Below, piece by piece: positions 32,842 through 40,514 of a stretch of 46,391 bases of DNA. Both the position numbers and the translations under genes were made by a program. The notes beneath the pieces were generated by a model, which was not told where the DNA came from, ran no database searches, and was given only the letters and a program-made list of their open reading frames with translations. The stretch's first letter is position 1, and every line of letters begins with the position of its first letter. Source of the DNA: Lachnospiraceae bacterium UBA7199 (GTDB lineage Bacteria; Bacillota; Clostridia; Lachnospirales; Lachnospiraceae); contig DKUR01000020.1 in NCBI GenBank assembly GCA_002490775.1, positions 1 to 46,391 of the forward strand. The letters are read 5' to 3'.

Positions 32842-34280
32842 CAGAGAAAGGGTTTGTTATGAAAAGGCTGGATACAATTATTAATGAAGTGCAGACAGAC
32901 TTGTCAGCAGCTCTCGGCTTTGATGTATCGCAAAATCCCCAATCGCTGTTAAATTCTGCGTTAATCATCCCTTTTTGCGATAAGATAGCGGAGATGTGGG
33001 AAGTGGCACAGGAAAGCTATTACGCGAAGTACCCGACAACCGCTGAAGGAGTAAATTTGGATAATGCATGTCAGTATGGTAATGTATTTCGGCGGGATAA
33101 TAGGCATACAGAATATATTATTCATTGTACGGCGAAAGACGGAACGAAGATTCCAAGTGGGAGCCTTATATCTTCAATCACCAATCCGATTGTGCAACTG
33201 CAATGTATTAATGATACAGTAGTTGAACGGTCTGCTTGTAATGCGATAGCGATTAAACCGGTAGTGGCTATATCGGGAACGTATACCATAGAGCTAAATG
33301 GTATTTTTTATAGTTATGAGGCAGTAGCCGGTAACTCTGCGGAGGATATAGTGGAGGGATTAGTAAATGCGTTCACTATGGGTGGATATACTGCAAGTAA
33401 GGTTGTGGATAATGAAAATATCTATGTTTTAATTGAAGACGATATCATATCACAAAGTAATGATTTTGCACTCAGCAGTAATCTAACAACTGAATTTGTT
33501 ACTAGCTGTGTGCATTTTTATACTGTGGATTATGGAGATATACAATGTCCCAAAGGAAGCATTACAGTTCTTACCTCTAATGTTACCGGGCTTATATCGG
33601 TAACAAACAGGATAGATCCGACACCGGGCAGGATTCAGCAGGATGATATTTCATTACGTCAGGATTACATCAGAAAATCTTATGGTACGTCATCTACGCA
33701 GACGAACAGCATAGAAGCCTATATACTGGAAGAGGTTGCCGGGGTTAAAGACGTAAGATGTTATGAAAATCAGTATAATGTGGAGGATGAACTGGGAAGA
33801 CCGCCCCACTGCATTGAAGTTATTGTGGATGGTGGGGAACCGGAAAAAATTGCAGCAGCTATTCTTGCAAAGAAAGCTGGGGGCATCACCAGCTATGGGG
33901 ATATTACAATTGATGTGCTTGGAGAGTATGGAGATAATATTCCTATTAGTTTTCGTCGCCCGGAGCAGGTGTATCTTTGGGTAAAAGTAGAGATTACCAC
34001 AGATGGAGCGACCATAACCCCGGATTATGTCAATATTGTTAAAGATAGCATTTGCTCAAAAGCGGAAGAGTTGTCAATCGGCGACAGCTTTTTTACACAG
34101 ACATATATTAGCGGTATCTACGAGGCATTGACGGGAATTGCTTATTGCAGAATTACGGTCGCCAAGACTATGAGTATAAATGTGGAACCAGAAGCGTACA
34201 TAGATGGGAATATTTCTGCGACAGAGCGTCAAGCAATCAGTGTAGACGGCACCAGAATTGAGGTGAGTCTAAAAACATGA
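32823..34280 (+). CDS. Baseplate J-like protein
   Basis: 485 residues. The family shows in the helical N-terminus (LDTIINEVQTDLSAALGFDV, LLNSALIIPFCDKIAEMWEV), the TAEGVNLDNACQYGNVFR segment and, in the C-terminal half, SYGTSSTQTNSIEAYILEEV and HCIEVIVDGGEPEKIAAAIL. J proteins form the outer wedge of the contractile baseplate. The gene overlaps both neighbours, with ATGA at its end. Confidence 0.9.
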   Translation: MEQYGVTEKGFVMKRLDTIINEVQTDLSAALGFDVSQNPQSLLNSALIIPFCDKIAEMWEVAQESYYAKYPTTAEGVNLDNACQYGNVFRRDNRHTEYIIHCTAKDGTKIPSGSLISSITNPIVQLQCINDTVVERSACNAIAIKPVVAISGTYTIELNGIFYSYEAVAGNSAEDIVEGLVNAFTMGGYTASKVVDNENIYVLIEDDIISQSNDFALSSNLTTEFVTSCVHFYTVDYGDIQCPKGSITVLTSNVTGLISVTNRIDPTPGRIQQDDISLRQDYIRKSYGTSSTQTNSIEAYILEEVAGVKDVRCYENQYNVEDELGRPPHCIEVIVDGGEPEKIAAAILAKKAGGITSYGDITIDVLGEYGDNIPISFRRPEQVYLWVKVEITTDGATITPDYVNIVKDSICSKAEELSIGDSFFTQTYISGIYEALTGIAYCRITVAKTMSINVEPEAYIDGNISATERQAISVDGTRIEVSLKT

Positions 34281-35431
34281 GCGTATACGAAAAATGGATA
34301 GAGAACATTCCCAGTCAGTTTAAGGATAAGAAAAATCTTACTGCTATAATAAATGCTTTTTCCAGACAGATAGAGGAAATCATTAGGGTTAATGAAGAAT
34401 TGACCTCCATAGTGGATATTGATACAGCTTTCGGGAAAAATCTTGACATGCTTGGTGATGTGGTTAATGTATCAAGAAAAAAGGCATATATATTGCTGAA
34501 TAGGGATGTTTCAGTAATCATCAATGATGAAATGTATAGAAATGTTCTGCGGTTTCAGGCATTAAAAAACAATTCCCACGCAACCTATGCGGATATTATG
34601 AAAGGAATGCATCTATTGTGGGGAAATGCCATCATCAAGTATGCAGAAGCTGTAAGGGAGCCGGCTTCTATTGAAATCAGCATCCAAGATATTACAACAG
34701 ATGAAACGGATCCGGCGCTGATAAGACCTATGGTAATACGACCGGGCGGTGTAAAGATACTTTTTCGCTCTACCTATACAGATAAGGCAGATCTCACATC
34801 ATGGGAGAGATTTGGAAATTGTTCATTATCCTATGAAAAGAATCACCGCTGGAACGGAGCTTTTAACTGGAATGGTAAGATTGGTTGGCATCCGGATGGG
34901 GTTACTTTTAATCATTATTATGATGGCATATATTTGTATAATGGGGATATTCAGTACAAAGCTGATGGCGTGGAATATCATTATTATGATGGTGAGTATT
35001 TGTTTAACGGAGCTATTCAATGGGGATCATTCACAAATAAGGAGGATATAGGATTGGGTGATGCGATATTATTAAATCAGGCAAAGCGAAAAATGCTGAA
35101 AAGCAGGTTTGATCCAAGCGTTTCCGTGGAGATTGCGGGTTTTGTATTTGGCACAGGTCTCGGAGAAGATGGAAAGCCATATGAACCGGATCCGAATCAA
35201 ACAGAACTTCGGAATGAAATAATCAGAAAGGACTTGGATAGTAAGTCGAAGATTTCTGAAACATGTTACCGTTATGCCGGAATGCTCTCTGAAATAGAGG
35301 GAAATGGAGAATTTATTTCGGAGATAGGACTTATTGATACAGATGGAATGACAATCTGTGTAAAAACGTTTGAACGTAAAGTAAAGAATCTGGAGGCAGA
35401 AATGACTTTCAGAATAGATGATATGTTCTAA
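34277..35431 (+). CDS. DUF2612-type baseplate protein with duplicated aromatic repeats
   Basis: 384 residues. The N-terminal ~130 residues (IINAFSRQIEEIIRVNEELT, DTAFGKNLDMLGDVVNVSR, FQALKNNSHATYADIMKGM) match DUF2612, the partner of baseplate J in place of gpI. Residues ~188-260 hold two 22-residue aromatic repeats (HYYDG-YL-NG-IQ). The C-terminal part resembles tail-fiber attachment regions. The protein likely forms the outermost wedge and carries the fibers. Confidence 0.8.
   Translation: MSVYEKWIENIPSQFKDKKNLTAIINAFSRQIEEIIRVNEELTSIVDIDTAFGKNLDMLGDVVNVSRKKAYILLNRDVSVIINDEMYRNVLRFQALKNNSHATYADIMKGMHLLWGNAIIKYAEAVREPASIEISIQDITTDETDPALIRPMVIRPGGVKILFRSTYTDKADLTSWERFGNCSLSYEKNHRWNGAFNWNGKIGWHPDGVTFNHYYDGIYLYNGDIQYKADGVEYHYYDGEYLFNGAIQWGSFTNKEDIGLGDAILLNQAKRKMLKSRFDPSVSVEIAGFVFGTGLGEDGKPYEPDPNQTELRNEIIRKDLDSKSKISETCYRYAGMLSEIEGNGEFISEIGLIDTDGMTICVKTFERKVKNLEAEMTFRIDDMF
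34889..35020 (+). repeat. Tandem 22-codon repeat in the DUF2612-type gene
   Basis: Two 66-base units (34889-34954 and 34955-35020) encode 22 residues each with the shared pattern DGV-(x)-HYYDG-x-YL-x-NG-x-IQ. An earlier half unit (WNGAFNWNGKIGW) precedes them. Such aromatic Gly/Asn repeats often make short beta-hairpins. Confidence 0.7.
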
Positions 35432-35463
35432 AATATAACCAGAATTGATATAAAATATCTTAT

Positions 35464-35517
35464 GGACCACAAATTGTAACGCATTGTTTAGAATCAATGT
35501 TATGCAATTATAGGTCC
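35464..35517 (+). terminator. Long imperfect hairpin between baseplate and fiber genes
   Basis: Three stacked 5-bp helices, GGACC/GGTCC, AATTG/CAATT and CATTG/CAATG, are separated by symmetrical internal loops of 3 and 5 bases around an 8-base loop, and TATTTTT follows. It lies in the 142-base gap after 35431 and could terminate or protect the baseplate transcript. Nothing else is seen in this gap. Confidence 0.5.
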
Positions 35518-35573
35518 TATTTTTATGCAATTCTCGGATTATATAAAAAATAATAAGAGAAAGAGGTGTAAAA

Positions 35574-36188
35574 ATGGCAGAGCATTTTACGATTCCAACA
35601 GACGCAGCCTTAAATATATCAGGCGTCCCTAAAGTGCAGGAAACGGATCCGGTAATTGCAGACCATATAAATGGTTATTTCCAGCAATTCCTTGAAAACG
35701 ACCAGGCATTGAAAAATATGATTGCCCTGTGCGCTGTTGCGAAAGAACTTGCGAAAGTGGCTACCAGTGGAAGCTATAATGATTTAAAAGATCAACCAAC
35801 TATACCTGCTGGTGCAGCTGCAGATTTCAATGTAGCAAATAATGATACCACAACAGAGCAAGGATATGTGGCAGATGCGAGAATTGTCAAAACTCATGGT
35901 GATGAAATTGATACTTTGCGCGAAAAGGAATTCCTTGATAAGCACGAACTAAGGAATCAAACAGTGAATATTGTGGAAAATCCAGACGGTTCAAAGACTG
36001 TTACTACAACCATGAGTGATGCAACGGTAGTCGAAAATATTGTCACTACTGCATCAAATGTCACAACTATCACAAAGACGGTGACGCCAAATGACGGTAA
36101 TTACAGGTATGTAAAAACGACCAAAATTACTCCAACGTCAACAGGAACTAAAGTGGTAGAGTCGTATGTAAAGGAGGCAAAGGAATAG
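35574..36188 (+). CDS. Tail fiber-like protein
   Basis: 204 residues. The N-terminal half is helical with the SGSYNDLKDQPTIPAGAAAD motif common in Firmicutes tail fibers. The C-terminal half is Thr/Val-rich beta repeats (GSKTVTTTMSDATVVENIVT, TITKTVTPNDGNYRYVKTTK). It is followed after 1 base by the DGR target gene, to which it may be structurally linked as a fiber shaft. AAGAGGTG precedes ATG 35574. Confidence 0.72.
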   Translation: MAEHFTIPTDAALNISGVPKVQETDPVIADHINGYFQQFLENDQALKNMIALCAVAKELAKVATSGSYNDLKDQPTIPAGAAADFNVANNDTTTEQGYVADARIVKTHGDEIDTLREKEFLDKHELRNQTVNIVENPDGSKTVTTTMSDATVVENIVTTASNVTTITKTVTPNDGNYRYVKTTKITPTSTGTKVVESYVKEAKE

Positions 36189-36189
36189 T

Positions 36190-37155
36190 ATGGGATACGC
36201 AGAAGCACAATATGCAGCTGATACAGCTATTAAGGGAATCGGCGCTTTGATTCCTGATTTATCATTTAATTCAAAATTAGTATGCAGGTCTTCGATTGAG
36301 GAAGATGCCGGAAAGCTTGTAACAGTATCGGATGGTACTAATGCATGGAGTAAGAACCTCAGTTTAAATTTGGAAGCAGCATTTGATCTTCCTGGAAAGG
36401 CACGATATACCATAACTGTTTCTAGCAGCGGTATCGTTGAGTTTACCAAGAATGTAGATTTAAGTGCAGGAGAATATATGGAGGTTGAGGTTGGCTTAAA
36501 TACTAATACATGGACCGGTCTCAAAAATATTCTTAATGCACATCTTGAAGGCACATATTGTACGATTGGTGATGAAATCGTTGAAACTTTGAATACGGGA
36601 GAACAGCTGATATATCGTATTGCAGCGATTGATCATGATGCAGATCATCAGCTGATATTTGAAACAAGATACTGTATGGAAACAGCACGACAGATGAATC
36701 CGACGGATACAAATGCTGGCGGCTGGAATGCATGTACGCTGAGAGAATGGCTGAATGGTTCTTTCTACAATTCCCTGTCTGAGGAATTAAGAAGTGTTAT
36801 TACCGAAAGAACATTTAAGACATCTATAGGGTCACAGCAGACAGCACTACAGTCAGCTACTGATAAAATATGGCTGCCGAGAGAATGGGAAATATTCGGA
36901 ACAACAACATATGCGGCTGCAACAGAACATAGCCAGGGTAGCGCTGCACAGTTTCCTATTTATGCGGTAGCGGCAAACCGGGTTAAAACATATGGGAAAA
37001 GTGGTGGTTCGGCTAACTGGTGGCTTTCGTCTCCTTATGCGGGTAACAGCACGTACTTTTGCACTGTCAACACTTCCGGCGGCGCCGACTACGACTACGC
37101 CAGCCACGCGTGTGGCGTTGTCCCCTGCTTCCAAATCGTATCATCAGAATCATAG
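36190..37155 (+). CDS. DUF6273 C-type-lectin-fold tail protein, main DGR target (variable protein 1)
   Basis: 321 residues. Residues 1-130 include beta strands (KARYTITVSSSGIVEFTKN) likely for virion attachment. Residues ~135-321 follow DUF6273: QLIYRIAAIDHDADHQLIFE, CTLREWLNGSFYNSLSEELR, WLPREWEIFG, and the variable end SANWWLSSP to GVVPCFQ. The last ~43 residues (about 272-314) are VR1. DGR targets fold as C-type lectins that display variable residues for ligand binding. Its place after the fiber gene predicts a receptor-binding tip protein. Start ATG 36190 follows AAAGGA. Confidence 0.88.
   Translation: MGYAEAQYAADTAIKGIGALIPDLSFNSKLVCRSSIEEDAGKLVTVSDGTNAWSKNLSLNLEAAFDLPGKARYTITVSSSGIVEFTKNVDLSAGEYMEVEVGLNTNTWTGLKNILNAHLEGTYCTIGDEIVETLNTGEQLIYRIAAIDHDADHQLIFETRYCMETARQMNPTDTNAGGWNACTLREWLNGSFYNSLSEELRSVITERTFKTSIGSQQTALQSATDKIWLPREWEIFGTTTYAAATEHSQGSAAQFPIYAVAANRVKTYGKSGGSANWWLSSPYAGNSTYFCTVNTSGGADYDYASHACGVVPCFQIVSSES
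37003..37131 (+). repeat. DGR variable region 1 (VR1)
   Basis: Bases 37003-37127 align without gaps to template bases 37651-37775. I count 10 differences, all at template adenines: A to T at five sites, A to G at three and A to C at two. Nine of 12 AAY codons are altered. The end GGCGTTGTCCCCTGCTTC (37114-37131) is the same as in VR2 and differs from the template end TGATCC, as expected for IMH versus IMH*. Confidence 0.95.
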
Positions 37156-37158
37156 TTA

Positions 37159-37181
37159 TTGGGCGGCCTCGTGCCGCCCAA
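37159..37181 (+). promoter_or_regulatory. DGR target-site hairpin downstream of VR1
   Basis: TTGGGCGGC (37159-37167), loop CTCGT, GCCGCCCAA (37173-37181) form a perfect 9-bp stem. It shares core and loop with the hairpin after VR2, and the outer base pairs differ in a compensated way. It starts 31 bases after the last template-matching base and ends just before the Avd ribosome site. Confidence 0.88.
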
Positions 37182-37191
37182 GGGAGTAAAA

Positions 37192-37605
37192 ATGAGTGTG
37201 TTAGTCAAAGACCGTGGCGAGTCAGTAATGGAATTTATGAATACAGCATTTGAACTGGAGAAATTCACGATACAGGCATGCCATAGAGAGAATGTTATAC
37301 CCAAGAGATATAGGCTTTCAAAAGGTATGGATCTCATGCGATCAGCAAATATCATAGGAAATAATGTGGTATATGCGAATTCTATATTTCCTAAAACAAG
37401 GGAAGAGTACAAAATGAGAGCCAAATATCAAAGAAGCGCCATCCGAGAAATTCAGATAATGTTAAAAGATTTGCGATTGGTAAGTGAAATACTTCCGATT
37501 AAAGATACTACATTAGAAGAGTGGACGGGATTACTTCTTAAAGAAGAGGGTAGCATTAAATCATGGATGAGATCCGATGCAAAAAGATTTAAAGACCTTG
37601 AATGA
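37192..37605 (+). CDS. avd: DGR accessory variability determinant (Avd)
   Basis: 137 residues. The four-helix-bundle signature of Avd is seen: VMEFMNTAFELEKFTIQAC, ENVIPKRYRLSKGMDLMRS and FPKTREEYKMRAKYQRSAI. Avd forms a basic pentamer that binds the reverse transcriptase and template RNA and is required for mutagenic homing. The open frame begins at TTG 37159 inside the hairpin, but GGGAG 37182-37186 and ATG 37192 give the real start. It lies between VR1 and the template, the usual order. Confidence 0.88.
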   Translation: MSVLVKDRGESVMEFMNTAFELEKFTIQACHRENVIPKRYRLSKGMDLMRSANIIGNNVVYANSIFPKTREEYKMRAKYQRSAIREIQIMLKDLRLVSEILPIKDTTLEEWTGLLLKEEGSIKSWMRSDAKRFKDLE

Positions 37606-37650
37606 GGTTTTTAGATATATGGTTATGTTCTGCAATAAATTCGCCGGTTT

Positions 37651-37776
37651 GGTGGTTCGGCTAACTGGTGGCTTTCGTCTCCTAATGCGGGTAACAGCAC
37701 GAACTTTTGCAATGTCAACACTTCCGGCGGCGCCAACAACAACAACGCCAGCAACGCGAATGGCGTTGTCCCCTGA
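37651..37776 (+). ncRNA. DGR template repeat (TR) region of the template RNA
   Basis: This region is non-coding in the frame corresponding to the targets, since the homologous frame meets TGA at its end. It has 29 adenines in 126 bases, concentrated in 12 AAC/AAT codons, the design that lets A-directed mutagenesis sample many residues without stops. It is the source copy for VR1 and VR2. The downstream hairpin found after both VRs is missing here, and the end TGATCC marks IMH*. Confidence 0.93.
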
Positions 37777-37997
37777 TCCCGTGCATATGTAATATTTGTA
37801 GACCGAGTAAGTTCAATATGAACTGAAAGCAATCATCTTTGCATGGAAGGAGAACATAACCTTCGGCAGTAATGCCGTAAATAAGTGCCTTCATACAAAC
37901 ATCCGGACGCTGCTTGCATGGTACCGGTGGCACGGTATTTCATGGGTGTGAGTTATGTATCTGGCAAGGCCAAAAAATTTGATATAGGAGGCATATT
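37777..37997 (+). ncRNA. Structured spacer between template repeat and reverse transcriptase
   Basis: About 220 bases without a gene. Three small hairpins are visible: GTTCA-ATA-TGAAC (37811-37823), CGGCA-GTAA-TGCCG with a GNRA-type loop (37864-37877), and TACCG-GTGGCA-CGGTA (37922-37937). In the BPP-1 DGR the RNA downstream of the template primes cDNA synthesis and binds the RT/Avd complex; the same role is inferred here. Confidence 0.6.
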
Positions 37998-39152
37998 TTG
38001 AAAAGCGAAGAAAGACGTGAATTGCGTTATCAGAGAAGAAAAGCAAAAAGAGAAGCTGCCAAAGCAAAGAGAAACGCGGAACATGATTTTCAGAAAGTAT
38101 CTTCTTTTGGTTCACTTAGAAAATCATTTTATGTGGCAAGAAAGGGTACTAATTGGAAGGCATCTGTGCAGAGATATGGGTGTAATGTTTTGAGAAACTC
38201 ATATAATCAAAGCAGGCTGTTAAAACAGCATAAAAATATAAGTAAAGGATTTATTGAGTTTGATCTTAATGAAAGAGGAAAGACCAGGCATATTTCTTCT
38301 GTGCATATTTCAGAGAGGGTAGTGCAGAAGTCAACTTGTATGTATGGAATTTCACCTGTAATCAGTGCTTCCCTTATCAATGAAAATGGTGCTTCTCAAA
38401 AAGGAAAAGGAACTGAATTTGCTTCTCAGATACTTATTAAGCACTTGCGGAGCCACTACAGAAAATCAGGATTTACAAATTCTGGATGGGTTATTGTCGG
38501 GGATGAACACGATTTCTTTGGCAGCCAACTGCATAGTGTAGTAAATAAGAATATGCGCCGGCTAGTTACGGATCAGGAGTTAGTAGATCAGACAATGGAG
38601 TTTATCAATGCTTTCGACAGAGGATTGGGGCTTGGGTCTGAGGTCTGCCAGATTAATGCAGTTGCCTATCCAAACCAGATTGATCATTACATCAAGGAAG
38701 TTTTACGATGTAAGTATTATGGGCGTTATATGGATGATTGGTATATTATTGTGGATACAAAAGAAGAAGCAAAAAGATATTTAGAGGATATTGCCAGTAA
38801 ATATGCTGAAATTGGTATTCAGATGAATCCGAAGAAGACACAAATCATAAAATTATCGCATGGTTTTACATTTCTTCAGGACAGATTTTTCCTGACGGAT
38901 ACTGGAAAGGTAGTTAGAAAACCGTCACATAAGAAAATATCCAGAGATCGGCGCAAATTGAAAAAGATGGCTAATCTTTTGGAGCGTGGAGAAATAAGCT
39001 TTGAACAGATCACAAGTTTTTATGTTTCATTTTGTGGATATATGAAATGGAAAACTGCTAGAAAAACAAAGTGGTGTATGGATAAGCTGTTTAATTCATT
39101 ATTTATCGAAAATTTTATAGGAGGTACAAACAATGAAGCACTTATTACTTAA
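37998..39152 (+). CDS. DGR reverse transcriptase
   Basis: 384 residues from TTG 37998, with AGGAGG (37986-37991) 6 bases upstream. The N-terminus is very basic (residues 5-28). The motif-A region VIVGDEHDFFGSQ carries the Asp pair at about 169-172; YMDD at 244-247 is the active site. GLGLGSEVCQ at 209-218 corresponds to the DGR-typical (I/V/L)GxxxSQ with Cys in place of Ser. A C-terminal thumb region is also present, and no maturase or endonuclease domain is seen. The enzyme copies the template RNA and misincorporates opposite adenine. It overlaps the next gene by 20 bases. Confidence 0.95.
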   Translation: MKSEERRELRYQRRKAKREAAKAKRNAEHDFQKVSSFGSLRKSFYVARKGTNWKASVQRYGCNVLRNSYNQSRLLKQHKNISKGFIEFDLNERGKTRHISSVHISERVVQKSTCMYGISPVISASLINENGASQKGKGTEFASQILIKHLRSHYRKSGFTNSGWVIVGDEHDFFGSQLHSVVNKNMRRLVTDQELVDQTMEFINAFDRGLGLGSEVCQINAVAYPNQIDHYIKEVLRCKYYGRYMDDWYIIVDTKEEAKRYLEDIASKYAEIGIQMNPKKTQIIKLSHGFTFLQDRFFLTDTGKVVRKPSHKKISRDRRKLKKMANLLERGEISFEQITSFYVSFCGYMKWKTARKTKWCMDKLFNSLFIENFIGGTNNEALIT

Positions 39153-39513
39153 CAAAGATAATGTTATTATTGATGTTGTTGATGATGTGAAATATGTAAA
39201 GAAGAATGAAAACAATCTGGTAGTTCTCTGCCACCAGCATGACGCACAGGGATATATCGCTTCTAACAATGAAAGTATTCATGCAAAATTTGGTACGCAG
39301 TTTAAGCCGGATTATACGGATATCGCATCAGAAGCAACGGTGGAAGATGATATTGCAGAAGAAATCGTTCCCAGAAAGTTCAAGTACATTAATGGAGAAG
39401 TGGTTGAAAACGAGGATCCCTATCCGGAGGATAATTTGGGGTTAACGAATGCAACTGCTCAAAACGAGGCAAATATTGAATATATTGCTATGATGACAGG
39501 TGTGGAAGTATAG
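39133..39513 (+). CDS. Acidic tail-locus protein, function unknown
   Basis: 126 residues, start inside the RT gene end, with GGAGG 9 bases upstream. It has a short beta N-terminus (LLLNKDNVIIDVVDDVKYVK), acidic middle and C-terminal helix. Proteins of this shape sit just before XkdX in Firmicutes tail loci and may help fiber assembly, but no function is known to me. Confidence 0.68.
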   Translation: MKHLLLNKDNVIIDVVDDVKYVKKNENNLVVLCHQHDAQGYIASNNESIHAKFGTQFKPDYTDIASEATVEDDIAEEIVPRKFKYINGEVVENEDPYPEDNLGLTNATAQNEANIEYIAMMTGVEV

Positions 39514-39526
39514 GAGGACTAAGATT

Positions 39527-39703
39527 ATGGCAAGTAAAAAAGCAAAGCACAGCGTAAATTATGAAAAAGTAAAAAGATTTTATGACAAAGGTCTTTGGAG
39601 TAAAGAAAAAGTGAGAAATGCAGTCGTAAATCCGGAAAGTAATCCATGGATTACCAAAGTGGAATATGAGGAGATTACCGGGGAACCTTACGAAGAGGTG
39701 TAG
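39527..39703 (+). CDS. XkdX-family protein
   Basis: 58 residues from ATG 39527 with AGGAGG upstream. YEKVKRFYDKGLWSKEKVRN and the following ITKVEYEEITGEPYE match XkdX, a tiny protein found at the end of many Firmicutes tail loci. Its role is unknown. The upstream part of the open frame (from 39500) overlaps the previous gene and is not used. Confidence 0.85.
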   Translation: MASKKAKHSVNYEKVKRFYDKGLWSKEKVRNAVVNPESNPWITKVEYEEITGEPYEEV

Positions 39704-39745
39704 AGCATTATCTGTAATTTATTGTAAAGGAGGGTACTGCCTGTA

Positions 39746-39973
39746 ATGGGAGAGGATGATTTTTTAGAGTTGCTTGAAATTTATATGGACATGGTGGAAA
39801 AACAAGATGAAATCATATACAGACTTGGTAAGATTGTAGCCAGACAAGCAACGGATCTGCAGCTTCTAAAAAATGACCACAAATTTTCAGACGAAAAACT
39901 GAACGAAGATATGGATATTGCAAAAGAAGTCATAGATCAATATGAAAAAGATAAAGCTGAATTAGAGCCGTAA
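39746..39973 (+). CDS. Acidic coiled-coil protein
   Basis: 75 residues, wholly helical with heptad-like Leu/Ile spacing (LLEIYMDMVEKQDEIIYRLG). AAGGAGGG is upstream of ATG 39746. The stop codon lies inside a terminator hairpin. The position between tail and lysis genes gives no specific clue to function. Confidence 0.62.
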   Translation: MGEDDFLELLEIYMDMVEKQDEIIYRLGKIVARQATDLQLLKNDHKFSDEKLNEDMDIAKEVIDQYEKDKAELEP

Positions 39974-39986
39974 GGCTCTTTTTTTT
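39964..39986 (+). terminator. Terminator over a stop codon
   Basis: AGAGCC (39964-39969), GTAA, GGCTCT (39974-39979) followed by seven T form a short rho-independent terminator. Its loop contains the stop codon of the coiled-coil gene. It divides tail from lysis genes. Confidence 0.75.
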
Positions 39987-40005
39987 ACGATGGGAGGTGA
40001 TAGGT

Positions 40006-40338
40006 ATGGATATAAGCGTTAACTTCACGAGTCTTTTGGTAGCAATGAGTATTCCTTCTGCCATAACGGGATTCTGTTTTTGGCTATTAGAAAGGAAGAT
40101 GGAAAAGCGAGAGGCAAAGAGAGAAAAGAAAGAAGCTATCAGGGAGAAACAGGAATTTCTCATGGTTAAGAGTATTGGAGCAGCTATCTCTCTGGGAGAG
40201 GCCACTGCTGAGGCAGTGTCCAGAATCCCAGACTCTCATTGCAACGGTGACATGCACGCTGCCCTGGAATATGCAAGGGAGATAAAGCATGAGCAGAAAG
40301 ATTTTTTAACCAAGCAGGGAATAGAGGCTATTTTTTGA
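40006..40338 (+). CDS. Membrane-anchored coiled-coil protein of the lysis region
   Basis: 110 residues from ATG 40006, with GGGAGG 8 bases upstream. One hydrophobic helix (residues ~8-30, LLVAMSIPSAITGFCFWLL) is followed by a highly charged coiled coil (KMEKREAKREKKEAIREK) and a polar C-terminus. It may be a holin-associated or spanin-like protein. No family is recognised with confidence. Confidence 0.65.
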   Translation: MDISVNFTSLLVAMSIPSAITGFCFWLLERKMEKREAKREKKEAIREKQEFLMVKSIGAAISLGEATAEAVSRIPDSHCNGDMHAALEYAREIKHEQKDFLTKQGIEAIF

Positions 40339-40348
40339 TGCATCAAAA
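40333..40348. repeat. 16-bp perfect palindrome
   Basis: TTTTGATGCATCAAAA spans the stop codon of the preceding membrane-anchored protein gene. It is too short and lacks a T run to be called a terminator. It may be an operator-like site or chance. Confidence 0.3.
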
Positions 40349-40378
40349 GTATTTTAGTAAAAAGGAGTGGTGCTATAT

Positions 40379-40510
40379 ATGATTGTATTAATGTTTATAG
40401 CAATGATTATAGGAATGGTAATGACAGTACCATTTTGGATTTTACCATTCTTGATATCATGTCAGATAATACGGGATTTATTTAATGATCTCCGAGATAT
40501 TATGAGGTGA
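40379..40510 (+). CDS. Small membrane protein (43 residues)
   Basis: ATG 40379 to TGA 40510, with AAAGGAG about 11 bases upstream. Residues 1-30 form one long or two short membrane helices with many methionines, followed by a charged tail (RDLFNDLRDIMR). It overlaps no gene and ends 4 bases before the next start. The size and place suggest a lysis accessory, for example an antiholin. Confidence 0.58.
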   Translation: MIVLMFIAMIIGMVMTVPFWILPFLISCQIIRDLFNDLRDIMR

Positions 40511-40514
40511 AATA

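Noticed and set aside
37577..37792. Plus-strand ORF running through the template repeat
   Set aside because: It is in a different frame from the targets, has no ribosome site, and its content is a by-product of the template's Ala/Thr-rich alternate frame.
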